DNA from: Bin87 sp965222895
GTDB lineage: Bacteria > Chloroflexota > Dehalococcoidia > Lucifugimonadales > UBA3495
Direction of reading: 5' to 3'
DNA length: 64,000 bases
Assembly: GCA_965222895.1 (NCBI GenBank)
Contig: CBDCVB010000002.1
Location: 868,001 to 932,000, forward strand
Below the pieces are notes generated by a model. The model was given only the letters and a program-made list of their open reading frames with translations. It did no database searches and was not told the origin of the DNA. Position 1 is the stretch's first letter. Each line of letters starts with the position of its first letter. Made by a program: the position numbers and the translations under genes. Positions 9,892-17,879 of the stretch are shown piece after piece.

Positions 9892-10803
9892 TTGGAAATC
9901 GGAATGGTTGGCCTGGGCCGCATGGGTGGCAATATGGCCCAGCGATTGTTGCGTGGCGGCCACGCGGTGGTAGGTTTTGACCAAAGCGCGGCCGCGTTGG
10001 CCGCCAACGTGTCGGAGGGCGCGGCCGGCACAGATTCCGTGGCCGATCTGGTCGGGCGGCTGGCTCCGCCGCGGGCGGTATGGCTGATGCTGCCGGCGGG
10101 TGAGGTTACCGAGGTATCAATGGACGAACTGGGCGGGTTGCTGGCGCCGGGCGATGCGATCATCGACGGCGGCAACGCCAACTACAAGGATACCCTGCGC
10201 CGTGGCAAAACTCTGGCCGAACGCGGCATCCACCTGCTGGACGCTGGCACCAGCGGCGGTATCTGGGGGCTGACCGAAGGCTATTCGCTGATGGTGGGCG
10301 GCGACCCGGACGTGTTCCGGCGGCTGGAACCCATCTTCCAGACCCTGGCTCCGGGGCCAGACCGGGGATACTGCCGCGTTGGGCCCACCGGAGCCGGCCA
10401 CTTCACCAAGATGGTGCACAACGGCGTGGAATATGGCCTGATGCAAGCCTACGCCGAAGGTTTCGAGCTGCTGCAAGCCAAGCAGGATGACTTTGATCTG
10501 GACCTGCTGGCCATCGGCAAAACTTGGCAGTACGGCAGCGTGGTGCGCTCGTGGTTACTGGATATGGCGGTGCGGGCGCTGGAGGAGGACGGAGACCTGG
10601 AGAGCCTGGCGTCCTACGTGGAGGATTCCGGTGAAGGGCGCTGGACGGTGAATGAGTCGGTGGAACTGGCGGTGCCAACTCCCGTAATCACGGCGGCGTT
10701 ATACCAGCGATTCCGCTCCCGACAGGAGCAACCGTTTAGCGGGCGTATGCTGGCCGCGCTGCGCAACCAGTTTGGAGGACACTCGGTCCGTCGGGCAGAA
10801 TGA
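9892..10803 (+). CDS. gnd: 6-phosphogluconate dehydrogenase, short (GndA-like) form
   Basis: 303 residues, the short form of 6-phosphogluconate dehydrogenase (decarboxylating), converting 6-phosphogluconate to ribulose-5-P and CO2. An N-terminal Rossmann motif MVGLGRMGGNMA leads to the active-site block DAGTSGGIWGL (about 117-127) and the catalytic Lys/Asn segment FTKMVHNGVEYG (about 170-181). The start is TTG 9892, supported by AAGGAG just upstream. The C-terminus is shorter than in the ~470-residue enzymes, typical for this subfamily. It lies between pgi and zwf; the zwf frame begins at or near its stop. Confidence 0.93.
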   Translation: MEIGMVGLGRMGGNMAQRLLRGGHAVVGFDQSAAALAANVSEGAAGTDSVADLVGRLAPPRAVWLMLPAGEVTEVSMDELGGLLAPGDAIIDGGNANYKDTLRRGKTLAERGIHLLDAGTSGGIWGLTEGYSLMVGGDPDVFRRLEPIFQTLAPGPDRGYCRVGPTGAGHFTKMVHNGVEYGLMQAYAEGFELLQAKQDDFDLDLLAIGKTWQYGSVVRSWLLDMAVRALEEDGDLESLASYVEDSGEGRWTVNESVELAVPTPVITAALYQRFRSRQEQPFSGRMLAALRNQFGGHSVRRAE

Positions 10804-10816
10804 TGGCGGCAGAATA

Positions 10817-12337
10817 ATGGCGATGGTTGGTCAAAGCGCGTCCCCCGGAATAGCTGGGGACGACAGTACGACCGTGCTGGTGATATTCGGCGGCAGCGGG
10901 AACCTGACACGGGAGAAGCTGGCGCCGGCTCTGTTCAGCCTGTACCGGAAAGGGCGGTTGCCGGAGCACACGCACATCCTGGGGGTGTCTCGCGATTCGA
11001 TGAGCAGTGATGCCTTCCGGGATTTTTTGCGGGGAGACATTCCGGAAACTACGATTCCGGAAACTACGAAGGGAGAATGGGAGGAATTTGCTCGGCGGCT
11101 GAGTTACCAGACCGCCGACGTTACTGATCCGGCGTCGTTGGGAGAGGTTCGGAGTCGTATCGCCGAATTGTCGCAGGACGCTGGCGGGGCGTTGAACTGC
11201 CTGTATTATCTGGCGCTGGCCCCGGGGCTTTACGAGGCGACGGTGACCTCGCTGGCGGAGGCCGGCATGACCGATGACCGGAACGGCTGGCGGCACATTG
11301 TCATCGAGAAGCCATTCGGTTCCAACCTGGCGTCGGCGAAACGGCTGAATGAACATATTCACCGCGTATTTCGTGAAGAGCAGGTGTATCGGATCGACCA
11401 CTATCTGGGTAAAGAGACGGTGCAGAACCTGCTGGTATTCCGGTTTGCCAACGCAATCTTTGAGCCAATCTGGAACCGCAACTACATTGAACAGGTGCAA
11501 ATTACGGTGGCGGAGGACCTGCTGGTCGGACCGCGCGGAGAGTACTACGACCAGGCCGGCGTGCTGCGGGATATGTTCCAGAATCACCTGCTGCAGCTGC
11601 TGGCGCTGGTGACTATGGACCCGCCGTATATCTTTGACGCTGACGCCCTGCGCAACGAGAAGGTCAAAGCCCTCAGCGCAGTGCGCCGGGTGTCGATGCG
11701 GGACTTGCGGCATAATCTGGTTATCGGCCAGTATGAGGGTTATCACTCGGAGCCGGGGGTTGCGCCCGGGTCGTACACGCCGACCTATGCCGCGCTGCGG
11801 CTGTTTATGGACAACTGGCGCTGGCAGGGAGTGCCATTTTACCTGCGTTCCGGCAAGGGGCTGTCGCGCAAGACCACCGAGATGGTCATTCAATTCCATT
11901 CGCCCCCGCATATGCTTTTTCCGGTGCCTGACGGAATCACGATACCGGGCAACACGTTGTCGATTTGTGTGCAGCCCAACGAAGGGATCCAGCTGGAGTT
12001 TCAATCTAAAGTTCCCGACGCCGGGTTGACCATGAAACCCGTATCGCTGCACTTCGACTACGATGAGGGGTTTGCCGGCATCGACATACCCGACGCTTAC
12101 GAGCGGCTGCTGCTGGACGCTTTGGCCGGCGACGCTACGCTTTTCACCCGCAGCGACGAGATTGAAATAGCCTGGAGCATTATTGACCCGGTGATAGACG
12201 GGCTGGACTTGCCGGGCGCACCGGTTCCCTACCGCTATCTGCCGGGAATGCCAGGGCCGCCGAACGCCGATGAGCTGCTGGCCGGCTACAACCATTCCTG
12301 GCTGCCGGGCTGCGTGGAGGCGGGGTATGGCCTATAG
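10817..12337 (+). CDS. zwf: Glucose-6-phosphate 1-dehydrogenase
   Basis: About 506 residues. The NADP-binding segment is FGGSGNLTREKL (usual consensus GASGDLT, so Asp is Asn here). EKPFG and the signature RIDHYLGKE (about 192-200) with catalytic His are present. It oxidises glucose-6-P to 6-phosphoglucono-lactone. The open frame extends to a TTG at 10772 inside gnd, but ATG 10817, 13 nt past the gnd stop, leaves the usual short N-terminus and is preferred; neither has a convincing Shine-Dalgarno. It is third in the pgi-gnd-zwf cluster; the lactonase gene is not in the window. Confidence 0.95.
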   Translation: MAMVGQSASPGIAGDDSTTVLVIFGGSGNLTREKLAPALFSLYRKGRLPEHTHILGVSRDSMSSDAFRDFLRGDIPETTIPETTKGEWEEFARRLSYQTADVTDPASLGEVRSRIAELSQDAGGALNCLYYLALAPGLYEATVTSLAEAGMTDDRNGWRHIVIEKPFGSNLASAKRLNEHIHRVFREEQVYRIDHYLGKETVQNLLVFRFANAIFEPIWNRNYIEQVQITVAEDLLVGPRGEYYDQAGVLRDMFQNHLLQLLALVTMDPPYIFDADALRNEKVKALSAVRRVSMRDLRHNLVIGQYEGYHSEPGVAPGSYTPTYAALRLFMDNWRWQGVPFYLRSGKGLSRKTTEMVIQFHSPPHMLFPVPDGITIPGNTLSICVQPNEGIQLEFQSKVPDAGLTMKPVSLHFDYDEGFAGIDIPDAYERLLLDALAGDATLFTRSDEIEIAWSIIDPVIDGLDLPGAPVPYRYLPGMPGPPNADELLAGYNHSWLPGCVEAGYGL

Positions 12338-12372
12338 GCAAATATCTGACCCGGCAATACGCGCCGAGCCAT

Positions 12373-12406
12373 CCTCACCCCAACCCCCTCCCACGAGGAG
12401 AGGGGC
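12373..12406 (+). repeat. CTCACCCCAACCC/CTCTCC palindromic repeat, copy 1
   Basis: TCCTCACCCCAACCCCCTCC followed by a short spacer and GGAGAGGGG. Related copies occur at 23081-23117 (inverted), 34098-34128 (inside dnaE), 35761-35799 and 40839-40875. It lies just downstream of zwf and could act as an RNA hairpin. Confidence 0.7.
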
Positions 12407-12463
12407 CAAACGCTAGTCCGGGAACAGCCCAGCGCGCATTGGCCCGACGGCAGCGCGAAGGCG

Positions 12464-12469
12464 TATAAT
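12464..12469 (+). promoter_or_regulatory. Candidate -10 box (TATAAT) upstream of VOC gene
   Basis: A perfect TATAAT lies 109 nt before the VOC gene at 12578. A weak TTGGCC at 12439-12444 is the only -35 candidate (19-nt spacer). AT-rich DNA follows. Inference from consensus only. Confidence 0.35.
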
Positions 12470-12577
12470 TTCGCTAATTTATGCGAAAATCCAATTTGCT
12501 ATCGCGCTCCGTTCCGATGTCTAACCGGGCAAAGGGCATAATGGGGTACCTTACAAAATACTGAAGAGGAGATAGAT

Positions 12578-13132
12578 ATGCCAGCGAAAGTCAAAGGCCT
12601 CGGTCATATCGGTTTCTACGTTCATGACCTGGATCTCATGAAAGACTTCTATGGGAATTTCATGGGCATGACGGTGACCAAGGTCGGTCCGCTCGGGGTG
12701 TTTTTCAGTGCGGACCCGGAGGCCGTCGACCACGAGATAGCCCTGATTAACGGACGGAGTTCGCTCGAAGACCCGCATTGGATCCAGCAGATTTCAATGC
12801 GCGTAGACTCCCTCGACGATCTACGGGACTTCAAGCGTCGCATCCAGGCCAACGGGTACCAGCTGGACCGCATCGTCACCCACGCGAGCGCTATCGGTTG
12901 CTACTTCCGCGATCCGGAGAATAACCCCACCGAGGTGTTCTGGCTCACCGGCTATCAGTCGTGGGCCCAGATTGGCATTCCAATAGACATTGACCAGTCA
13001 GACGAAGAGGTTATGGCGGAAGTGCTTCGGTCCTGGGAGACGGTCCAAAACGTCGAAATGGGCAAGGTACCCAGCCCGGAAACGCTCAACGCCATCCGCG
13101 AACTGAACTCGGTCGCTGCCGCCAGCCGGTAA
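12578..13132 (+). CDS. VOC family protein, extradiol dioxygenase-like
   Basis: 184 residues; the VOC domain occupies about residues 5-125 with a helical tail. GLGHIGFYVHD supplies the first His ligand and NPTEVFWL the Glu ligand. The central position that is His in many extradiol enzymes lies in WIQQISMRV, so metal coordination may differ. The family resembles catechol 2,3-dioxygenase-like proteins common in aromatic degradation, but catalysis is not proved. GAGGAGATAG immediately upstream of ATG 12578 is a good ribosome site. Single gene between the zwf cluster and a repeat-rich spacer. Confidence 0.8.
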   Translation: MPAKVKGLGHIGFYVHDLDLMKDFYGNFMGMTVTKVGPLGVFFSADPEAVDHEIALINGRSSLEDPHWIQQISMRVDSLDDLRDFKRRIQANGYQLDRIVTHASAIGCYFRDPENNPTEVFWLTGYQSWAQIGIPIDIDQSDEEVMAEVLRSWETVQNVEMGKVPSPETLNAIRELNSVAAASR

Positions 13133-13235
13133 GCCAGCGGGTCGACCCAGACGAGCCGCTTCAGCTGCGAGTATTCATAGACCGAGCACTTTTTTCTTTT
13201 ATTCAGGGCGGCGGGATGCTCATGCGTACCCACTT

Positions 13236-13365
13236 TGTCGTTGCGGGCGTAGCGTGGCAATCCCGTCGCCTTAGCAACGGCGGTTCGTCGACGTGTGTTC
13301 AGCCTCATCGAAATTGCCACGTCCCTCGACGAGCTCGGGATGAGCGGGCGCTCCTCGCAATGACA
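13236..13365 (-). repeat. TGTCATTGCGAG palindromic element, copy A (longer, inverted)
   Basis: Ends are TGTCGTTGCGGGCGTAGCG and GCTCCTCGCAATGACA. The interior (GTCGCC..CGGCGGTTCGTCGACGTGTGTTCAGCCTCATC) is the reverse complement of copies B and E, so this copy is inverted. It is 130 bp rather than 109 because an extra CCCTCGACGAGCTCGGGAT segment, itself a common dispersed motif, sits in one arm. The outer flank GTACCCACTTTG is shared with copies B, C and E. Confidence 0.8.
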
Positions 13366-13472
13366 GATTAATGCGGGCACGCTCGACGCCTTGATCCTGG
13401 TTTGGAGCTGGTATCAACAATAAGCGTCGGTGGCGGCACCGAGCCCTGCCCTCATTGCCATGAGGTGACCGG

Positions 13473-13503
13473 ACAAAAGACGGCGGGGCCGCGAAACCCC
13501 GCC
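13473..13503 (-). terminator. Rho-independent terminator of the CMD-family gene
   Basis: Read on the minus strand: GGCGGGG, 8-nt loop, CCCCGCC, then GTCTTTTG. It lies 45 nt past the stop of the gene at 13548-14333. Confidence 0.75.
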
Positions 13504-13547
13504 ATCTAGGTGCTAATGTCCGGCAAAGGTGTCCGGCGTATACGTGA

Positions 13548-14333
13548 TTAGCCGTTGGTAAAGATGTCGTTGGCTACGTCCATGGCGCCGCGGGCAAAGG
13601 GGATGCCGGAATACAGCGTCATGTGGCCGAAGACCTCGATAATCTGATCCTGGGTCAGGCCGATGTTCAGAGCGCCGCGGATGTGGCTGCGCAGTGGGCC
13701 TTCCCGACCCAGCGTGGCCAGGCAGGTCATCGTACAGATGCAGCGGCTGGTCAGGTCCAGGCCGGGGCGGGTCCACGTTGCGCCCCAGTAGTATTCGCCG
13801 GTAATGCGGCCCAGCTCGCGCTCGGCTTGGGTGGGCGGGGCCGGCCGTCCTCCGGGTTGCGTGCCCATGTAGTTGCGGCGGTATTCCTCGCCACGCTGGA
13901 ACAGGCTGTCCGGGCCTTCGTTGGTGTCGTGGATGCGGGTCGGCGTAAAGTCGATGCCGCGCTCCTCGAATATTTCCTTGATGATGCTGAGGGAGTTGAT
14001 GCCGGCGGGTGCGCCCCCGTACCAGGTATCGTGGATTATCAGCTCCACAATCTGTTCCGGCGTCAATCCCAGGTTCAGCGCGTTGCCGAGGTGGCGGCGG
14101 AGCTGGTTCTCCCGTTGCAACACGATGAGGGAAGACAGCGTTACCATTTCCCGCTGCACCGGGGTCAGGGCGGGACGCTTCCAGATGGTGCCGAACAATG
14201 CCTCGCCGAGGATGCGTTCCAGGTCGGGAGCGATGTCCCAGGCGCCGGGCGCCGAACCGCCGCCGATGACGCCGCCGCCGAACATCCGGCGGGTTTCCTG
14301 ACCTCGTTCATAACGGTCATCCAATTCGCTCAT
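13548..14333 (-). CDS. Carboxymuconolactone decarboxylase family protein with two CMD domains
   Basis: 261 residues from ATG 14333, which has GGAGG five nt upstream on its strand; the frame is open further upstream but that part looks non-coding. Two AhpD/CMD-like repeats are visible: QLRRHLGNALNLGLTPEQIV (about 100-120) and LRSHIRGALNIGLTQDQIIE (about 217-237), each followed by a helix. The tandem layout resembles fused 4-carboxymuconolactone decarboxylase-like proteins. No CxxC peroxidase motif is visible, so alkylhydroperoxidase activity is unlikely. The substrate is unknown. It is transcribed alone and ends in a clear terminator. Confidence 0.85.
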   Translation of the reverse strand: MSELDDRYERGQETRRMFGGGVIGGGSAPGAWDIAPDLERILGEALFGTIWKRPALTPVQREMVTLSSLIVLQRENQLRRHLGNALNLGLTPEQIVELIIHDTWYGGAPAGINSLSIIKEIFEERGIDFTPTRIHDTNEGPDSLFQRGEEYRRNYMGTQPGGRPAPPTQAERELGRITGEYYWGATWTRPGLDLTSRCICTMTCLATLGREGPLRSHIRGALNIGLTQDQIIEVFGHMTLYSGIPFARGAMDVANDIFTNG

Positions 14334-14437
14334 TTTTGCCTCCGTGTTTGTCGTTGGGGTTGGAACGCCGGCAGTGTACGGGTGAACTGGGCGAGGCGCA
14401 ACCAGTTGTAAAATGGGTATGTGACTGTACTGTAAGG

Positions 14438-14443
14438 TATAAT
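14438..14443 (+). promoter_or_regulatory. Candidate -10 box (TATAAT) for the coiled-coil gene
   Basis: TATAAT within GGTATAATCC, 55 nt before the start at 14499. No good -35 match is seen. Low confidence. Confidence 0.35.
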
Positions 14444-14498
14444 CCCGCGCATAGAGACCTTTGGCCTCAGCTATTGGTTGATCATTGGAGTGTGAGTA

Positions 14499-14927
14499 AT
14501 GACCACTGTCGAAGCACGCCTGAGCCGGTTGGAAGGCGTATACGAACATTTGGCGACTAAGGCTGATATTGCCGAGTTGAGGTCGGAGATGCTAAGCGCC
14601 AATGCCGATCTGAGGTTGGAGATGCAAGGCGCCAACGCCGAGCTGAAGTCCGAGATGCTCGGCGCCAACGCCGAGCTGAAGTCCGAGATGCTAAGTGCCA
14701 ACGCCGAGCTGAAGTCCGAGATGCAAGGCGCCAACGCTGATCTGAAGTCGGAGATGACAAGCGCCCACGCCGAGCTGAGGTCAGAAATAAAAGGTGTTGA
14801 CGCATCGCTACGCCAGGAAATGCAGGAGATGAAGGTAAGCTTAATCAAATGGATGGTTGGCGTTCAAATCAGCGTAGCCGGTATTATGGTAGGAGGGGGA
14901 ATAGCGGCATTGGCGATTTTGGTTTAG
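14499..14927 (+). CDS. Hendecad-repeat coiled-coil protein with C-terminal membrane anchor
   Basis: 142 residues. Residues 25-105 consist of about seven 11-residue repeats of the type SEM(L/Q)(S/G)ANAEL(K/R), a hendecad pattern that forms right-handed coiled coils. The C-terminus is one hydrophobic helix (about 117-140, ISVAGIMVGGGIAALAILV), so the protein is probably a membrane-anchored oligomeric rod. The N-terminal TTVEARLSRLEGVYEHLATKAD resembles DUF1640-like proteins. The 33-bp DNA repeats invite repeat-number variation. No function is known. It stands just before the D-aminoacylase gene (24 nt), and an analogous protein with reversed topology is at 40320. Confidence 0.75.
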   Translation: MTTVEARLSRLEGVYEHLATKADIAELRSEMLSANADLRLEMQGANAELKSEMLGANAELKSEMLSANAELKSEMQGANADLKSEMTSAHAELRSEIKGVDASLRQEMQEMKVSLIKWMVGVQISVAGIMVGGGIAALAILV

Positions 14928-14951
14928 CTCGCAATTCTCTCGAAACGCATC

Positions 14952-16532
14952 ATGATTGATCTTCTCATAACCAACGGACAAGTGATCGACGGTACGGGCA
15001 GCCCGGGCTTCTATGCTGCGGTTGCCGTATCCGGCGACACGGTGGCGGTGCATCGCGGCGACGATGCCGACCTGCGACTCAACGCCGCGCGGGTCATTGA
15101 CGCTACCGGGCACGTGGTTTGCCCCGGTTTTGTCGACCTGCACTCCCACGCCGGGTTGACCATTCTGGGTGAACCGCACCACGACCCCAAGGTGCGCCAG
15201 GGCGTTACCACCGAGCTGGTAGGGATTGACGGCATCTCCCATGCGCCTTTCAAGAATCAGGAAGAATTGCACCGCTACATCTGGCTGGACTCCGGCCTCA
15301 ACGGATACCCGCCGATGCCCGCCGACTGGCTGACGGTGGCGGATATGCTGGGTAAGTACGACGCAACGGTAGCCATCAACATCGCCTATATTCTCGGTAA
15401 CTCGCCGGTGCGAATCTGGAGCGTGGGATGGAACGAGCGGGCGGCCACCTCTGCCGAGATTGCCGATATGCAGTCCGTCGTGCGTGAGGCGATGGAAGAG
15501 GGAGCATGGGGACTGTCCACGGGCCTTGACTACCCGCCGGGAGCCTACGCCGACACAGACGAACTGGTTGCCCTATCGGAAACTGCGGCATCGCTGGGCG
15601 GTATCTACCACACTCACACCCGGGCCAGCCTGCTCAGTCAGGGCTACCTGGCGCCGTGGCACGAAGCGGTCGAAATCGGGCGACGCAGCGGCATACCCGT
15701 GCATCTGACCCACTACCGGCAGAGCGTTGCCGGCGTCGGCAGCCACCTGGGGCATTTAGGACTGGTGGAGGACGCGCGCGCCGAGGGCATCGACTGCACG
15801 TTCGACTGCTACACCTACCCGTTCTCCGGTACTACGGTAACCATCGGGCTGCCCCATTGGGCCAAAGACGGCGGCCCGGAGCGGCTGATGGCGGCGTTGC
15901 AGGATTCCGACGACCGCCAACGGCTGAAACGTGAATTATCCCCGAGCCGGCTGTACAACAACTGGCTGACCAACTTCACCCAACCCGAGAACCAGCAGTA
16001 CGACGGCAAACTCATCACCGACATCGCCGAGATGCGCGGCCAGGACCCGGCGGATGCGTTGTTTGACCTGCTGATTTCCGAAAACCTTGGCATCAGCACC
16101 GTGGGCCTGGGCACCAACGCCCAAACCCTCTACGCCTTCGTGTCCCATCCCTACGGCATGATCGCATCCGACGCAATCCTGTTTGGTGAGTACCCCAACC
16201 CCCGCACCTATGGCTGCTTCCCAGTTGTGCTGGCCGAGTTCGTGCGCGCTGAGCAGCACCTCCGGCTGCCCGAAGCTATTCGCAAGATGACCTCATTCCC
16301 GGCGCAGCGGTTGGGGTTGCCCGACCGAGGCATCCTGAGGGACGGGTTTAAGGCCGACATCGTGGTGTTCAACCCGGACACGGTGAAAACTCATGCCACC
16401 CGCGAGAATCCCAAGCAGTACCCGGTGGGAATTGAGTACGTCATCGTTAACGGGCAGGTTGTCATTGAGCAGGGCCAGAATACCGGCGCATTGCCGGGCC
16501 GGGCGTTGCGGCGTGGTCGTGGCGGCACCTGA
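14952..16532 (+). CDS. N-acyl-D-amino-acid deacylase-type amidohydrolase
   Basis: 526 residues with amidohydrolase-superfamily layout: an N-terminal beta sandwich (LITNGQVIDGTGSPG), the metal-binding DLHSHAG near 62-68, GVTTELVGIDG, IYHTHTRAS with further His ligands near 220, PVHLTHYR, and a C-terminal segment RGILRDGFKADIVVFNPDT returning to the sandwich. This is the D-aminoacylase / dihydroorotase-like class, which releases D-amino acids from N-acyl forms; exact substrate unproved. The stop is 10 nt before a Nudix gene, which is followed by an amidotransferase-like gene, so the three likely form one transcript. Confidence 0.87.
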   Translation: MIDLLITNGQVIDGTGSPGFYAAVAVSGDTVAVHRGDDADLRLNAARVIDATGHVVCPGFVDLHSHAGLTILGEPHHDPKVRQGVTTELVGIDGISHAPFKNQEELHRYIWLDSGLNGYPPMPADWLTVADMLGKYDATVAINIAYILGNSPVRIWSVGWNERAATSAEIADMQSVVREAMEEGAWGLSTGLDYPPGAYADTDELVALSETAASLGGIYHTHTRASLLSQGYLAPWHEAVEIGRRSGIPVHLTHYRQSVAGVGSHLGHLGLVEDARAEGIDCTFDCYTYPFSGTTVTIGLPHWAKDGGPERLMAALQDSDDRQRLKRELSPSRLYNNWLTNFTQPENQQYDGKLITDIAEMRGQDPADALFDLLISENLGISTVGLGTNAQTLYAFVSHPYGMIASDAILFGEYPNPRTYGCFPVVLAEFVRAEQHLRLPEAIRKMTSFPAQRLGLPDRGILRDGFKADIVVFNPDTVKTHATRENPKQYPVGIEYVIVNGQVVIEQGQNTGALPGRALRRGRGGT

Positions 16533-16542
16533 TCGACAGCCG

Positions 16543-17073
16543 ATGCCCGATTCCATTTCGCCGGATTATCGATATTGCCCTCGCTGCGGAAACGTATTGT
16601 CTCCGGTAGTCAGGGGTGGGCTGCCGCGTCCGGGTTGCCCTGAATGTGGGTTTGTGCACTTTCGTAACCCGGCGGTGGGTGTGGCAGTGGTGGTAATGGA
16701 CGATGCCGGGCTGGTTTTGTTGGGCCGCCGGTCGGCGGGCGGCAACGTGGGGGAATGGTGTATCCCCTGCGGCTACGTGGAATGGGGCGAAGACATCCGC
16801 GAGGCAGCGCGCCGGGAGTTCGGCGAGGAGACGGGGCTCGACGTAACCATCGGCGACGTGTGCGCGGTGCACTCCAATTTCCATAATGCCAATGCGCTGA
16901 CCGTGGGCGTTTGGTTTTGGGGAAGGATAGTTGGCGGTGAGGTTCGAGCCGCCGACGATCTGGACGCAGTGGGGTGGTTTCAGCCGGACGCGCCACCGGA
17001 GCCGCTGGCCTTTGTGACGGACCAGATGGTGCTGGACGATCTGGCGCTCCGGTTGAACGGGGCCGCACTTTGA
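16543..17073 (+). CDS. Nudix hydrolase with N-terminal zinc ribbon
   Basis: 176 residues from ATG 16543. Cys12, Cys15, Cys32 and Cys35 form a zinc-ribbon as in NADH pyrophosphatase-like Nudix proteins. A complete Nudix box spans residues 77-99 (GYVEWGEDIREAAR, then REFGEETGL), providing the metal-binding glutamates. It likely hydrolyses a nucleoside diphosphate derivative. An upstream in-frame extension overlaps the D-aminoacylase gene and is not favoured. Its TGA overlaps the ATG of the next gene by one base (TGATG), suggesting translational coupling. Confidence 0.92.
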   Translation: MPDSISPDYRYCPRCGNVLSPVVRGGLPRPGCPECGFVHFRNPAVGVAVVVMDDAGLVLLGRRSAGGNVGEWCIPCGYVEWGEDIREAARREFGEETGLDVTIGDVCAVHSNFHNANALTVGVWFWGRIVGGEVRAADDLDAVGWFQPDAPPEPLAFVTDQMVLDDLALRLNGAAL

Positions 17074-17864
17074 TGGGCAAACAGGCTGTAATCATTCAGC
17101 ACATCGCCGTAGAGACGCTGGGCGGCAATTTCGAAACGGTTTTGCGGGATGCCGGGTTCGAACTGACGACGGTGCCGGTGTTCGCGGGGGCTCCGGATTT
17201 CACCGACTTTGATGCGCCCAGTCTGGCCGAGGTCGACCTGATTGTCGCGTTGGGCGGCCCGATGTCGGCCAACGACGATTACCGGGCGTTGCGCCACGAG
17301 ATGGACTACCTGTGGGCTGCTGCGACCGGCGACCCTGCCACTCCGGTGGTCGGCATCTGCCTGGGCGCCCAGTTGTTGTCCCGGGCGCTGGGAGGCGAAG
17401 TCGCGCCCACGGGTGGCTACCAGTTTGGTCTGCGTAAGATCGACATAACCGCCGATGGTATCGCCGACCCGGTGTTCAGCAGCATCACTATCCCGCTGGT
17501 GCCGACGCTGCATGGTGAGCGGTTCTCGGTGTCGGCTGGCGGCGCCCTGCTCGCGGAGGGCACCATGTTGCGGCGGGATGGGGGTTACGTTCGCATTCCC
17601 ATGGCGTTCAGGTATGGAATTTCCTACGGATTCCAGTTCGAACCGCAACTGACGTTGGACGAATTTCGCATCTGGAATCGCGAATTATTTGGGGACTACT
17701 CCCTGATGGGAGAGCGTTTCGACCCGGAGCAAGAGGCAGCCCGCAACCTCCGGGAATTTGCGGCTTTCGCAGTCCACCACGAAACTCAAATGGCCCGGAT
17801 GCTGCGGGCATTGCTGACACAAGCCGGTTTACCGACAGGCTCCTGGGATGGTAAAACTTGTTAG
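17073..17864 (+). CDS. Class I glutamine amidotransferase-like protein, catalytic His/Glu not conserved
   Basis: 263 residues with a class I GATase fold of the GMP-synthase-like type: ALGGPMSAND (59-68) and the nucleophile elbow GICLGAQLLSRALGG with Cys96. The segment that normally reads QFHPE or QFHLE, carrying the catalytic His and Glu, reads QFEPQ (188-192), so the triad appears broken. His148 (LHGERFSV) is the usual substrate-pocket His of the family. The protein may be a non-glutaminase member or use another base. About 60 C-terminal residues form a helical tail. Translationally coupled to the Nudix gene. Confidence 0.85.
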   Translation: MGKQAVIIQHIAVETLGGNFETVLRDAGFELTTVPVFAGAPDFTDFDAPSLAEVDLIVALGGPMSANDDYRALRHEMDYLWAAATGDPATPVVGICLGAQLLSRALGGEVAPTGGYQFGLRKIDITADGIADPVFSSITIPLVPTLHGERFSVSAGGALLAEGTMLRRDGGYVRIPMAFRYGISYGFQFEPQLTLDEFRIWNRELFGDYSLMGERFDPEQEAARNLREFAAFAVHHETQMARMLRALLTQAGLPTGSWDGKTC

Positions 17865-17879
17865 CGGAGGATATTCCAA

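Larger units (their letters stand above)
13133..13547. other. Gene-free spacer with palindromic element
   Basis: 415 nt with no convincing gene. It holds palindromic-element copy A (13236-13365) and the minus-strand terminator at 13473-13503. Confidence 0.7.
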
